Both the position numbers and the translations under genes were made by a program. The notes beneath the pieces were generated by a model, which did no database searches, was not told the DNA's origin, and worked only from the letters and a program-made list of their open reading frames with translations. This document shows positions 7,867-16,598 of a stretch of 64,000 bases of DNA, in pieces; the first letter of the stretch is position 1, and each line of letters begins with the position of its first letter. This stretch comes from Streptomyces specialis (GTDB lineage Bacteria; Actinomycetota; Actinomycetes; Streptomycetales; Streptomycetaceae), in contig NZ_LN929897.1 of NCBI RefSeq assembly GCF_001493375.1, forward strand, positions 456,754 through 520,753, written 5' to 3'.

Positions 7867-7976
7867 CCGCGGTGGCGGGCCGCCGTTCATGGTGTTGCGG
7901 TGGGATGAAACGCGCAGGCCCGGGCGTTGGCCACCGGTGGAAGCGGCAGGGCGGGCGTGGAGCGGGAGGCAATGGC

Positions 7977-10900
7977 GTGGACGGTGGATGGATACGACGG
8001 CTGACCGCCGCCTGCTGGCGGTACCGCCGTAACCTGCTCCTGTCGGTCGGCTCGTCGCTGGCCGGCATGGGGGTCATGGCCCTGATGCCGCTGATCGTCA
8101 AGGTCGTCATCGACGACGTGGTCATCGGCGAGGAGGACGGTCTCGGCCTGTGGATCGGGCTGCTGATCGGGGCGGCCCTCGTCGTCTACGCGCTGACGTT
8201 CATCCGCCGCTACTACGGTGGCCGGCTCGGCATCGACGTACAGCACGACCTGCGGACGGAGATGTTCCGCACGATCACCCGGCTCGACGGGCGGCGGCAG
8301 GACCGGCTCAGCACCGGGCAGGTCGTGGGCCGCGCGACGAGCGACCTCCAGCTCATCCAGAGCCTGCTCTTCATGATGCCGATGACCATCGGCAACGTGA
8401 TGCTCTTCGCCGTCTCGCTCGTCGTGATGGCGGTGCTGTCGCCGGTGCTCACCCTGGTCGCGCTGGCGGTGGGCCCGGCGCTGTGGTTCGTCGCCGACCG
8501 CAGCCGCGTCCGGCTGTTCCCCGCCACCTGGGTCGCGCAGAACGAGGCGGGCGCCGTCGCGGGCGTGGTGGACGGCGCGATCACGGGGGTCCGCGTCGTC
8601 AAGGGGTTCGGACAGGAGGAGCAGGAGACCGCGAAGCTGCGGGCGGCGGGGCGGCGGCTGTTCGCCGCCCGGATGCGGAACGTGCGGCTGACGGCCCGCT
8701 ACACGCCCGTCCTCCAGGCCGTGCCGTCCCTGGGACAGGTCGCGATGCTGGCCCTCGGCGGCTGGATGGCCACCCGGGGGGAGATCACGCTGGGCACGTT
8801 CGTGGCGTTCTCCACCTACCTCGCGCAGCTCGTCGGTCCGGTCCGGATGCTCACCGTGATCCTCACCGTGGGGCAGCAGGCCCGCGCGGGCGTGGAGCGG
8901 GTGTTCGAGCTCATCGACATGGAGCCGGAGATCCGGGAGGCCCCGGACGCGCGCCCGCTGCCCGCCGACGCGCCCGCCACCGTGGAGTTCGACCGGGTCG
9001 GCTTCGGGTACGGCGAGGGGCGGCCCGTGCTGCGGGAGCTGTCGCTGCGCATCGACCCGGGGGAGACCCTGGCCGTGGTCGGCACCTCCGGCAGCGGCAA
9101 GTCCACCGTCTCGCTGCTGCTGCCGCGTTTCTACGACCCGGACAGAGGCACCATCCGGGTGGGCGGCGAGGACATCCGGGAGCTGACGTACGACTCGCTG
9201 CGGGCGGCGATCGGGCTGGTGCCGGAGGACAGCTTCCTCTTCTCCGACACGATCCGCGCCAACCTCGCCTACGGGCATCCGGAGGCGACCGAGGAACAGA
9301 TCGTGGCCGCCGCGCGGGCGGCGCAGGCCGACGCGTTCATCCGCGACCTGCCCGACGGCTACGACACCGTGATCGGCGAGCAGGGCCTGACGCTCTCCGG
9401 CGGGCAGCGGCAGCGTGTCGCGCTGGCCCGCGCCATCCTCACCGACCCCAGGCTGCTGATCCTGGACGACGCGACGTCGGCGGTGGACGCGCGGGTGGAG
9501 CACGAGATCCACGGCGCGCTGCGGTCGGTGATGGCGGGCCGGACCACGCTGCTGATCGCGCACCGGCAGTCCACGCTCCAGCTCGCGGACCGGATCGCCG
9601 TGCTGGACGCCGGGCGGGTGGTGGACAGCGGGACGCACGAGGAGCTGGTGGCGCGCTGCGAGCTGTACCGGCGGCTGCTGGCCGATCCCGGCGAGCTGGG
9701 CGGCGGCGAACGGGGCCCGGCCGGGGTCACCGCGACGGGGGCGGCGGGTCCCGCCGGTGACCCGGCGCTGTGGGGGCCGGCCGAGGAGGAGGACCGCGCG
9801 GAGGGCGCGTCGCCGGAACTGCTGGCGCAGGTCGCCGCGCTGCCCCCGGCCACCGACGTGCCGGACGTGGACGAGGAGCGGGCCGTCCGTCCGGAGACGA
9901 GTTACGGGCTGCGGCGGCTCCTCGGTGGCCTGGGCCGGCCGCTGGCGCTGGCGCTGCTGCTGGTGGTGGCCGACGCGGTGGCGTCGCTGCTGCTGCCGGT
10001 CCTGATCCGGCACGGCATCGACCAGGGCGTGCAGCGCGACGCGCTGGGCGCGGTGTGGGTGGCGTCCGGGCTGGCGCTGGCCGTGGTGCTGGCGCAGTGG
10101 GCCGCGCAGTACGGCGCGATCCGGGCGGTGGGCCGTACGGGCGAACGGGCGCTGTACGCGCTGCGCGTGAAGATCTTCGCGCACCTTCAGCGGCTGGGCC
10201 TGGACTACTTCGAACGCGAGCAGGCCGGCCGGGTGATGACCCGGATGACGACGGACGTGGACGCGCTGACCACGTTCCTCCAGACCGGGCTGACGCAGGC
10301 GCTGGTCGCGGTGCTGACGTTCTTCGGGATCATGGGCGTGCTCGTCGCGATCGACGGGCAGCTCGCGCTGGTCGTGCTGGTCACGCTGGTGCCGCTGGTG
10401 ATCGGCACGGTCTTCTTCCGGCGGCGCAGCGTCCGGGCGTACGAGCTGGCGCGCGAGCGGGTCAGCGGGGTCAACGCCGACCTCCAGGAGTCGGTGGCCG
10501 GGCTGCGGATCGTGCAGGCGTTCCGGCGGGAGCGGGACGGGTACGAGCGCTTCGCCGCACGGTCGGACGGCTACCGGCAGGCGCGGGTGTACGGGCAGTG
10601 GCTGATCTCGGTGTACTTCCCGTTCGTGCAGCTTCTGGCCACCCTGGCGACGGCCGGGGTGCTGATCGTCGGCGCCGGGCGGGTCGGGGACGGGACGCTG
10701 ACGGCGGGCGCGCTGGTGGCGTATCTGCTGTACATCGAGCTGTTCTTCGCGCCGGTGCAGCAGCTCTCGCAGGTCTTCGACGGCTACCAGCAGGCCGTGG
10801 TGTCGCTGCGCCGCGTCCAGGAGCTGCTGCGGGAGCCGACGAGCACGCCGGTGCCCGCCGCGCCGGTGGCGGTCGGGTCGCTGCGCGGCGAGCTGGAGTT

Positions 10901-11636
10901 CGACGATGTGCGGTTCGTGTACCGGGGCGAGGAGGAAGAGGCCCTGTCGGGGATTCGGCTGCGGATTCCGGCCGGGCAGACCGTCGCGTTCGTCGGGGAG
11001 ACGGGTGCGGGCAAGTCCACGCTGGTGAAGCTGGTCGCCCGCTTCTACGACCCGACGGCGGGCGCCGTGCGGGTGGACGGCACGGACCTGCGGGAGCTGG
11101 ACCTGGCCGGGTACCGGCACCGGCTGGGCGTGGTGCCGCAGGAGCCGTACCTGTTCCGGGGCTCGGTCCGGGACGCCATCGCCTACGGGCGGCCGGACGC
11201 CACCGACGCCGAGGTCGCGGCGGCGGCGCGGGCGGTGGGCGCGGACCGGATGATCGCGGCGCTGGCGGGCGGTTACCGGTATCAGGTCGGCGAGCGCGGG
11301 CGGAACCTGTCGGCGGGTCAGCGGCAGCTCGTCGCGCTGGCGCGGGCGGAGCTGGTGAAGCCGGACATCCTGCTGCTGGACGAGGCGACGGCGGCGCTGG
11401 ACCTGGCGACGGAGGCGCTCGTCAACCGGGCCACCGACCGTCTCGCGGGCAGCCGGACGACGCTGGTCGTCGCGCACCGGCTGACGACGGCGGCGCGGGC
11501 GGACCGGGTGGTGGTGCTGGACCACGGCCGGGTGGTGGAGGACGGCACTCACGCGGAACTGCTGGCGGCGGACGGGCGGTACGCGGAGCTGTGGCGCACG
11601 TACGTGGGCGAACCGACGCCCGCGGTGGGGGGTTGA
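7977..11636 (+). CDS. Fused ABC exporter, two TMD-NBD halves
   Basis: A 1219-residue multidrug-type exporter in which two half-transporters are joined in one chain. Half 1 has six membrane segments, Walker A GTSGSGKST (369-377), signature LSGGQ (about 473) and Walker B ending Asp497-Asp498. Half 2 has Walker A GETGAGKST (1007-1015), signature LSAGQ and Walker B ending Asp-Glu1136. The first site has Asp where the catalytic Glu should be, and the second has an altered signature. This asymmetry is typical of heterodimeric exporters. The GTG at 7977 is chosen because GGGAGG lies 7 bases upstream; an ATG at 7905 is possible. Divergence from erm suggests drug export, but the substrate is not shown. 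Confidence 0.9.
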   Translation: MDGGWIRRLTAACWRYRRNLLLSVGSSLAGMGVMALMPLIVKVVIDDVVIGEEDGLGLWIGLLIGAALVVYALTFIRRYYGGRLGIDVQHDLRTEMFRTITRLDGRRQDRLSTGQVVGRATSDLQLIQSLLFMMPMTIGNVMLFAVSLVVMAVLSPVLTLVALAVGPALWFVADRSRVRLFPATWVAQNEAGAVAGVVDGAITGVRVVKGFGQEEQETAKLRAAGRRLFAARMRNVRLTARYTPVLQAVPSLGQVAMLALGGWMATRGEITLGTFVAFSTYLAQLVGPVRMLTVILTVGQQARAGVERVFELIDMEPEIREAPDARPLPADAPATVEFDRVGFGYGEGRPVLRELSLRIDPGETLAVVGTSGSGKSTVSLLLPRFYDPDRGTIRVGGEDIRELTYDSLRAAIGLVPEDSFLFSDTIRANLAYGHPEATEEQIVAAARAAQADAFIRDLPDGYDTVIGEQGLTLSGGQRQRVALARAILTDPRLLILDDATSAVDARVEHEIHGALRSVMAGRTTLLIAHRQSTLQLADRIAVLDAGRVVDSGTHEELVARCELYRRLLADPGELGGGERGPAGVTATGAAGPAGDPALWGPAEEEDRAEGASPELLAQVAALPPATDVPDVDEERAVRPETSYGLRRLLGGLGRPLALALLLVVADAVASLLLPVLIRHGIDQGVQRDALGAVWVASGLALAVVLAQWAAQYGAIRAVGRTGERALYALRVKIFAHLQRLGLDYFEREQAGRVMTRMTTDVDALTTFLQTGLTQALVAVLTFFGIMGVLVAIDGQLALVVLVTLVPLVIGTVFFRRRSVRAYELARERVSGVNADLQESVAGLRIVQAFRRERDGYERFAARSDGYRQARVYGQWLISVYFPFVQLLATLATAGVLIVGAGRVGDGTLTAGALVAYLLYIELFFAPVQQLSQVFDGYQQAVVSLRRVQELLREPTSTPVPAAPVAVGSLRGELEFDDVRFVYRGEEEEALSGIRLRIPAGQTVAFVGETGAGKSTLVKLVARFYDPTAGAVRVDGTDLRELDLAGYRHRLGVVPQEPYLFRGSVRDAIAYGRPDATDAEVAAAARAVGADRMIAALAGGYRYQVGERGRNLSAGQRQLVALARAELVKPDILLLDEATAALDLATEALVNRATDRLAGSRTTLVVAHRLTTAARADRVVVLDHGRVVEDGTHAELLAADGRYAELWRTYVGEPTPAVGG

Positions 11637-11637
11637 C

Positions 11638-11663
11638 GGCGGCCGGGGCCGGCCCCGGCCGCC
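11638..11663. terminator. GC-rich palindrome between convergent genes
   Basis: A 26-base perfect palindrome (two 13-base arms, no loop) directly after the ABC exporter stop and before the end of the convergent small gene. Probably a terminator for both. Confidence 0.5.
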
Positions 11664-11666
11664 TCT

Positions 11667-11861
11667 CTACCTGAGACCGTAAGGCTCGCGCACGTGCTCC
11701 CGGAGGGCTCGGACCGGCGGCAGGGTCCCGGCCCGGATGCCGAGGGCGTCGACGAACTCCGGGTGGCGCCGGAACAACGCGGGCAGGGGGCCGGTGAGGA
11801 CCGGCGTGGCGGGTGGGTTCGGCCCGGGGGACCCGGACCCGGGCGGCTGCGTGAGGGACAT
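11667..11861 (-). CDS. Small hypothetical protein downstream of GMC oxidoreductase
   Basis: 64 residues, with a proline/glycine-rich N-terminus and a C-terminal segment LFRRHPEFVDALGIRAG followed by VRALREHVREPYG. A purine-rich GGAAGGGGA ribosome site precedes the ATG. It lies 60 bases behind the GMC oxidoreductase on the same strand and is probably cotranscribed. Family not recognised. Confidence 0.55.
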   Translation of the reverse strand: MSLTQPPGSGSPGPNPPATPVLTGPLPALFRRHPEFVDALGIRAGTLPPVRALREHVREPYGLR

Positions 11862-11921
11862 GGGCGTTCCCCTTCCGGTTGTCCGGTTTCCCGGTTCCCC
11901 GACGCCGTGCGGGGCGTGTCG

Positions 11922-13454
11922 TCAGGAGGTGAAGTCGCCGATGACGTGGTCCAGGCAGCGTTCCACGACGGCGGCGATGGTGAGGACCGGGTTGACGGCC
12001 GCGGTGGAGCCCGGCATGAGGGCGGAGTCCAGGCAGTACAGGCCGTCGTGGCCGTGCAGGCGGCCGTAGGCGTCGGTGGCCTTGCCGATGACCGCGCCGC
12101 CGAGCGGGTGCAGCACCAGCGGGTGCGGCGCGAGCGGGTTCAGGCCGACGCCGCCGAGCGGGATGTGCCGGGCGACGAGGTGCAGCAGCTCGGTGATCGC
12201 GCGCCGGCCGGTGGTGTCGCTGCCGCTCGCCCAGCGCAGGTGGGCGTGTTCCGTGGCGGCGGAGTACGTCCACCGCCCGAAGCGGTCGGACATGCCCACG
12301 CCGGGGCACAGCAGCAGTCCGGTCTCGACCGGGACGGGCTGGCCTCCCTGGGTGAGCAGGGCGGAGCCGTCGGCGTTCCGGGTGAGGAAGGTCGGGGGGC
12401 CGCCCTGGCGGCTGCCGGTGGCCACCGCGATCGTCCTGATCAGGGGCAACTGGTCGGCGTTGGTGCCCCATTGCTCCCCCACGTGTTCGTTCAGCAGGGG
12501 GAGCGCGCCGGTGTCGCGGGCGGTGACCAGCATGCGGGGCGTGTGGACGCCGCCGGCCGCCAGGATCAGGCGCGCGCAGAGCACGTCGATCCGCTCCAGC
12601 ACGTCCCCGTCCACGCCGAGCCGTTCGGCGGAGACCCGGTAACGGCCGTCGGCGTCCTGGGCGATGGCGGTGACCTTGTGCAGCGGCCGTACCTCCGTCC
12701 TCCCGGTCGCCTCGGCGCGGGCCAGGTAGGTGCGGTCCACGCTCAGCTTGGCGCCGCTGTCGCATCCGGTGAAGAAGTACTGCCCCACCGTGGCCGACGG
12801 CTTGGCGCGGCCGTCGAGTTCGGCCCGGATGATGTCGAAGTCGAAGGTGGAGGGGACCCGTTCCACGGGGAGACCGGCCTTCTCGACGGCGGACCCGAAG
12901 ACGCGGTTGGAGCGGTAGCGGCGGTGGGCGAGGACGTCGTCGGGGAAGTCGGCGGCGCCCAGGCGCCGGCGGGCCCGCGGGTAGTGGACGCGGTCCATCT
13001 CCTCGTAGTCGACCTCCGGGGGGAACACCTCCCGGAACGGGCCGGCCTTCGGCTGCGGCAGGATCCCGCCGTAGACGAGGGTGCCGCCGCCGACTCCGGC
13101 GCCGCACACGACGGTGAGGTTCTTGTGCGGCAGCACGTCCAGCAGCCCGGTGGAGCGCGGCAGGGCCGCCGCGGTGATCGACTCGGTGATCCGCGCCAGC
13201 CACGGCACCTGGTCGCACACCGGAGTCGGGGGCTTGTCGTCCAGCCATATGATGCGCTTGTCGGGGTACGGCACCGTGGGGAAGGTGTCGCCGTCGGGGG
13301 TGATGGGCCAGCGGCGGCCCCGTTCCAGCACGAGGTTGTCCACGCCGGCGTCGGCGAGCCGGAAGGCGGCGACGCTGCCGCCCACTCCGGCTCCGATGAT
13401 CACGACCGGGTGGCTTTCCTCGCGGACCGGGCCGCGGGGTGTGTCGTTCGACAT
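11922..13454 (-). CDS. GMC-family FAD oxidoreductase, cholesterol-oxidase-like
   Basis: 510 residues. FAD-binding motif VVIIGAGVGGSVAAFRLADAG lies near residues 17-37, the second GMC signature VVCGAGVGGGTLVYGG near 115-130, and a C-terminal block HPLGGAVIGKATDAYGRL with the conserved His, then DSALMPGSTAAVNP near the end. This arrangement matches the cholesterol oxidase/GMC branch. There is no Tat or Sec signal, unlike secreted cholesterol oxidases, so the protein is probably cytoplasmic. Neighbours on the same strand are an alpha/beta hydrolase and a PHA synthase, which suggests lipid or polyester metabolism. Substrate unknown. Confidence 0.85.
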   Translation of the reverse strand: MSNDTPRGPVREESHPVVIIGAGVGGSVAAFRLADAGVDNLVLERGRRWPITPDGDTFPTVPYPDKRIIWLDDKPPTPVCDQVPWLARITESITAAALPRSTGLLDVLPHKNLTVVCGAGVGGGTLVYGGILPQPKAGPFREVFPPEVDYEEMDRVHYPRARRRLGAADFPDDVLAHRRYRSNRVFGSAVEKAGLPVERVPSTFDFDIIRAELDGRAKPSATVGQYFFTGCDSGAKLSVDRTYLARAEATGRTEVRPLHKVTAIAQDADGRYRVSAERLGVDGDVLERIDVLCARLILAAGGVHTPRMLVTARDTGALPLLNEHVGEQWGTNADQLPLIRTIAVATGSRQGGPPTFLTRNADGSALLTQGGQPVPVETGLLLCPGVGMSDRFGRWTYSAATEHAHLRWASGSDTTGRRAITELLHLVARHIPLGGVGLNPLAPHPLVLHPLGGAVIGKATDAYGRLHGHDGLYCLDSALMPGSTAAVNPVLTIAAVVERCLDHVIGDFTS

Positions 13455-13652
13455 GTGTCCTCCATCGGGGAGCCGGCGGTCCGGTGTCCCGCCGGCGAGC
13501 GGGGCGGGGTGGCGCGCGTCCCGCCCTCCGGCGCCGCCGGCGGAGGGGGGAGCGCAGCGCCGCGGGCGCGCGGGGTCGTGGCAACACCACTCGACTGGGT
13601 GTCGGCGAGGGAGCGCACCGAGGTAGCCGCGAGCCTCTGCGTCGGCAGCGGC

Positions 13653-13690
13653 GGGGGGGGGGGGGGGGCGGCGGCCCGGGCGGGGGGGGG
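13653..13690. repeat. G-homopolymer tract in intergenic gap
   Basis: A run of 16 consecutive G (13653-13668), then GC-only sequence and a 9-G run (13682-13690), between the GMC oxidoreductase start and the hydrolase end. Given similar poly-G beside adapter sequence at 16.3-16.5 kb, this may be a low-quality assembly patch rather than true sequence. Confidence 0.6.
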
Positions 13691-13701
13691 CGGGGCGGGA
13701 G

Positions 13702-14577
13702 TCAGCCCGGGGGCGGCGGTCCCGCCGCGGCCCGGTCCCGGATGAAGGGGGCGAGGGCGTCGACGAACTCCTCGTGGCACTCCAGGTAGGACGGGTGGCC
13801 GGCCCCCGGGATGACCACCACGCGGCCCAGGGGCAGCCGCTGTGCCGCCGACCATGCCTGCCACACGGGGAACTCGGAGTCCGTGAGGCCCCAGATGAGC
13901 AGCGTGGGGACGCGGATCTCGTCGAGCCGGCCGGTCAGGACGAAGCGCTGCCCGAGGAGTCCGACGCCGACCCGGATGACCGTGAACGAGGTGCGCAGGA
14001 AGGTCGGCGCGTGCGACAGCCGCAGTTGGCTCACCCAGACGAAGAGCGGCACCCGCCAGGGCTGCCGGAACTGCGTCGCGAGGCCCAGGACCCTGGCCAC
14101 GTCGGCGCCGGGCAGGGTCAGCGCCTTGACCAGCGCGGTGGCGACGGGCGGCGGGAGCAGCGACTGGGCGATCAGCACCGGGCTCACCGCGCGTCCCAGC
14201 CCGGCCGAGTCGGCCAGCACCAGACGCGTCACCCGCCCGGGGTGCGTCAGCGTGAACTCGCCCGCCAGCAGCCCGCCGAAGGAATGGCCCACCGCGATGA
14301 CCCGGTCCACGCCCAGCTCGTCGAGGAACGCGGTCAGGAACGCCACCAGACGCGCCGGCCGCACGTTCCCCAGCGGACCGGTGTCGCCATAACCGGGTAA
14401 TGCCGGTGCCACCACCCGGTGGGTCGCGGACAATTCGCGCATGATCCGCCACCAGTCCCGGGGAGTGGTGGCATTGCCGTGTATCAGAAGGATCACCGGG
14501 CCTTCGCCGGCCTCGAAGTACAGGGTGGAAATTCCTTGGACGGTGACCCGGCGTTCGATCATTTCGTCGGGAGGCAT
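13702..14577 (-). CDS. Alpha/beta-hydrolase fold protein
   Basis: 291 residues. Oxyanion-hole HGN motif in LLIHGNATTPRDWW, nucleophile elbow VGHSFGGLLAGE with the catalytic Ser, probable acid Asp in WGLTDSEFPVW, and catalytic His in IPGAGHPSYLE. This is a complete triad. The SFGG elbow and size fit esterases, epoxide hydrolases or meta-cleavage hydrolases. It lies between a GMC oxidoreductase and PHA synthase on the same strand, but the 3' flank carries an anomalous G-tract and the 5' gap to phaC is 280 bases, so co-transcription is not certain. Confidence 0.85.
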   Translation of the reverse strand: MPPDEMIERRVTVQGISTLYFEAGEGPVILLIHGNATTPRDWWRIMRELSATHRVVAPALPGYGDTGPLGNVRPARLVAFLTAFLDELGVDRVIAVGHSFGGLLAGEFTLTHPGRVTRLVLADSAGLGRAVSPVLIAQSLLPPPVATALVKALTLPGADVARVLGLATQFRQPWRVPLFVWVSQLRLSHAPTFLRTSFTVIRVGVGLLGQRFVLTGRLDEIRVPTLLIWGLTDSEFPVWQAWSAAQRLPLGRVVVIPGAGHPSYLECHEEFVDALAPFIRDRAAAGPPPPG

Positions 14578-14857
14578 CGGCTCGCTCCTTTCAAGGTGGA
14601 TCGATCCCCGCCTCCATCACGCTACTGACAGGTAGGTTCTGTGGGAAGCGGGTGTCGGGAAAGGGCTCGAAATGGCTCCGGAAATCCCGGCCGGATGCCG
14701 TGCGGAATAACCGGTCGCCGCGAATTCTTCCGGTCGCGCGCAGGGCGGCATGGCCTCGGGGCGCCGCGCGTGGCGTGGGCCGGCTGTTATCGGTAGCGGT
14801 GGGGAGAACGCGCCACGTTTCCGTGCGGCGAGCGCTCCGGCGGCGGGCGGGAGTCGA

Positions 14858-16318
14858 TCAGTGGTACACGTACGTACCCGGTGCCGGGTCGGTGGCCGGA
14901 TGGGCGGCGCTGCCCATCCCGGGCGGGGCCTGCCGGTCGCCGGCGCGCTCGGCCAGCCAGTCCGCCCACGGCTCCCACCAGGAGCCGGACCGCGCCTCGG
15001 CGCCGGCCAGCCACTGACCGGGATCGGCGGACAGGGTGGTGGCGGTCCAGTGGCGCACCTTCGGGCGCGGCGGGTTGACCAGCCCGGCCACGTGGCCCCC
15101 GGAGGTGAGGACGAAACGGACGTCCCCGCCCAGCGTCCGGGCGCCGCGGTAGGCGGCCTGCCAGGGGACGAGGTGGTCGTTGCGGGCGGCGACCATGAAG
15201 ACGTCCGCGCGGACCCGGTCCAGGAGCAGGGGCCGGCCGGAGGCCCTCAGGGAGCCCTCGACCAGTCCGTTCTCCAGGCAGAGGCCGTGCAGGAAGTCCC
15301 GCTGGGTCGCGGCGGCGACGTTCATCACGTCGTTGTTCCAGGTGAGGATGTCGAAGGGGGGCGGACTCTCGCCCATGAGCCAGCCGCGGGTGAGGTAGTG
15401 CCAGAACAGGTCCCGGCCGCGCAGGAGGTCGAAGAGCATGGCCAGGTGGTGGCCGTCCAGGTAGCCGCGCCGGGCCATGAGCCTCTCGGCGTGGTGGAGG
15501 GTGTGGTCGTCGCAGAAGGCGCCGAGCATGCCGGGGTCGGAGAAGTCGATGCTGGTGTTGAGCAGGGTGGCGCTGTGGACCCGCTCGTCGCCGCCCGCGG
15601 CCAGCCAGGCCAGCAGCATCACCGCGAGCGTGCCCCCGTTGCAGGCGCCGATGAGATTGAGCTGTTCGGCGCCGGTGATGTCGCGCACGGCGTCGCACGC
15701 GGTGAGCAGCCCCCGGAACAGGTAGTCCTCCAGGCCGACGTCGTGGAAGCCGCCGTCGATGTTGCGGTAGCTGATGGTGAAGACGGTGTGGCCGTGGCGG
15801 ACCGCCCATTCGAGGAGGCTGCGGCCGGGCGCCAGGTCCAGGGCGTAGTACTTGTTGATCCAGGGCGGGCTGAGCAGCAGCGGAACGGCGTGCACTGTCG
15901 GGGTCTGCGGCTCGTACTGGATCAGCTCCAGCAAGGGCGTGCGCAGGACCACGCGCCCGGGGGTGGCGGCCAGATCCCGGCCCAGGGCGAAGTGGGCCGC
16001 CTCGACCTGGCGGGGGCGGCCGTGGTTGCGCAGCAGATCCTCGGCGGCGTTGCGGGCGCCCTTCAGCAGGCTGACGCCGCGGCTGCGCACGGCGTTCCTG
16101 AGCACCTCGGGGTTGCCGAACGGGTTGTTGGCGGGCGCGAGCGCGTCGCTGAGGAGGTCCACGGCGAGCTGGGCCCGGCGGCGCTGGCTCCTGGACAGCT
16201 CGGCGGCGTCGACCAGTTCGCGCAGGAACCGGTCCCCCGCCTGGTGGGTGCGGTGCAGGAGGCGGAAGTAGGGATGGGTCTGCCAGGCGCTGTCACCGAA
16301 ACGGCGGTCGCCGTCCGG
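14858..16318 (-). CDS. phaC: Poly(3-hydroxyalkanoate) synthase PhaC, main part (5' part separated by adapter artefact)
   Basis: Polymerises 3-hydroxyacyl-CoA into polyester granules. This block is about 486 codons in frame to the artefact. Visible are the N-terminal signature RRFGDSAWQTHPYFRLL, the lipase-like box GACNGG with the catalytic Cys, the acid in AARNDHLVPW, the His in TSGGHVAGLVNPP, and TWNNDVMN typical of class I/III synthases. The first 28 residues are found at 16515-16598, beyond a GC-homopolymer and Nextera adapter patch. The real gene is therefore probably intact, with some tens of codons lost here. No phaA, phaB or phasin gene is in the window. Confidence 0.85.
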   Translation of the reverse strand, partial: PDGDRRFGDSAWQTHPYFRLLHRTHQAGDRFLRELVDAAELSRSQRRRAQLAVDLLSDALAPANNPFGNPEVLRNAVRSRGVSLLKGARNAAEDLLRNHGRPRQVEAAHFALGRDLAATPGRVVLRTPLLELIQYEPQTPTVHAVPLLLSPPWINKYYALDLAPGRSLLEWAVRHGHTVFTISYRNIDGGFHDVGLEDYLFRGLLTACDAVRDITGAEQLNLIGACNGGTLAVMLLAWLAAGGDERVHSATLLNTSIDFSDPGMLGAFCDDHTLHHAERLMARRGYLDGHHLAMLFDLLRGRDLFWHYLTRGWLMGESPPPFDILTWNNDVMNVAAATQRDFLHGLCLENGLVEGSLRASGRPLLLDRVRADVFMVAARNDHLVPWQAAYRGARTLGGDVRFVLTSGGHVAGLVNPPRPKVRHWTATTLSADPGQWLAGAEARSGSWWEPWADWLAERAGDRQAPPGMGSAAHPATDPAPGTYVYH

Positions 16319-16514
16319 GGCGGGGGGGGGCGGGGGGGCGAGCGCCGCCCCCGCCGCTCTCCCCCCGGGGGGGGGGGGGGCCGGGCGGGGCCGGGGCCGC
16401 GGGGCCCCCCACCCGCCCCGCCCGCCCCGCCCCCCCCCCCCCCGCCCCGCCCCCCCCGGGGGGGGGGCGGGGGTGGCCCGCTACCCCACCGGGTCGGAGG
16501 TGTATAAGAGACAG
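16319..16514. other. Assembly artefact: poly-G/C filler and Nextera mosaic end
   Basis: About 180 bases of almost pure G and C homopolymers end in GTGTATAAGAGACAG (16500-16514), identical to the 3' 15 bases of the Tn5 mosaic end used in Illumina Nextera libraries. The preceding GGGTCGGAG resembles the degraded Nextera read-2 adapter. This is synthetic sequence inside phaC, not a biological insertion. Confidence 0.9.
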
Positions 16515-16598
16515 GGCCGTGCGAGGCGGCTCCGTCCGGTGGGCGTCGGGGTCTCTCCCTCCGGGGTCCGGGGCGTGTGATTCCGCCGCTGTGACCAT
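16515..16598 (-). CDS. phaC: phaC N-terminal fragment
   Basis: 28 codons from ATG 16598 (MVTAAESHAPDPGG...), hydrophilic and proline-rich as is common at PhaC N-termini, with a GGAGGAG-like purine stretch about 15 bases upstream. The frame runs straight into the adapter sequence. The rest of the enzyme resumes at 16318. Joining the two is inferred from strand, order and family length. Confidence 0.6.

Noticed and set aside
7887..11552. 1221-codon antisense ORF opposite the ABC exporter
   Set aside because: Shadow frame of a GC-rich gene: His/Arg/Gln-rich, no domain, wrong codon-position bias.
16319..16514. Possible transposon end inside phaC
   Set aside because: The 15-base match to a Tn5 mosaic end sits in homopolymer filler with adapter-like flank and without transposase or target duplication; it is a library artefact.
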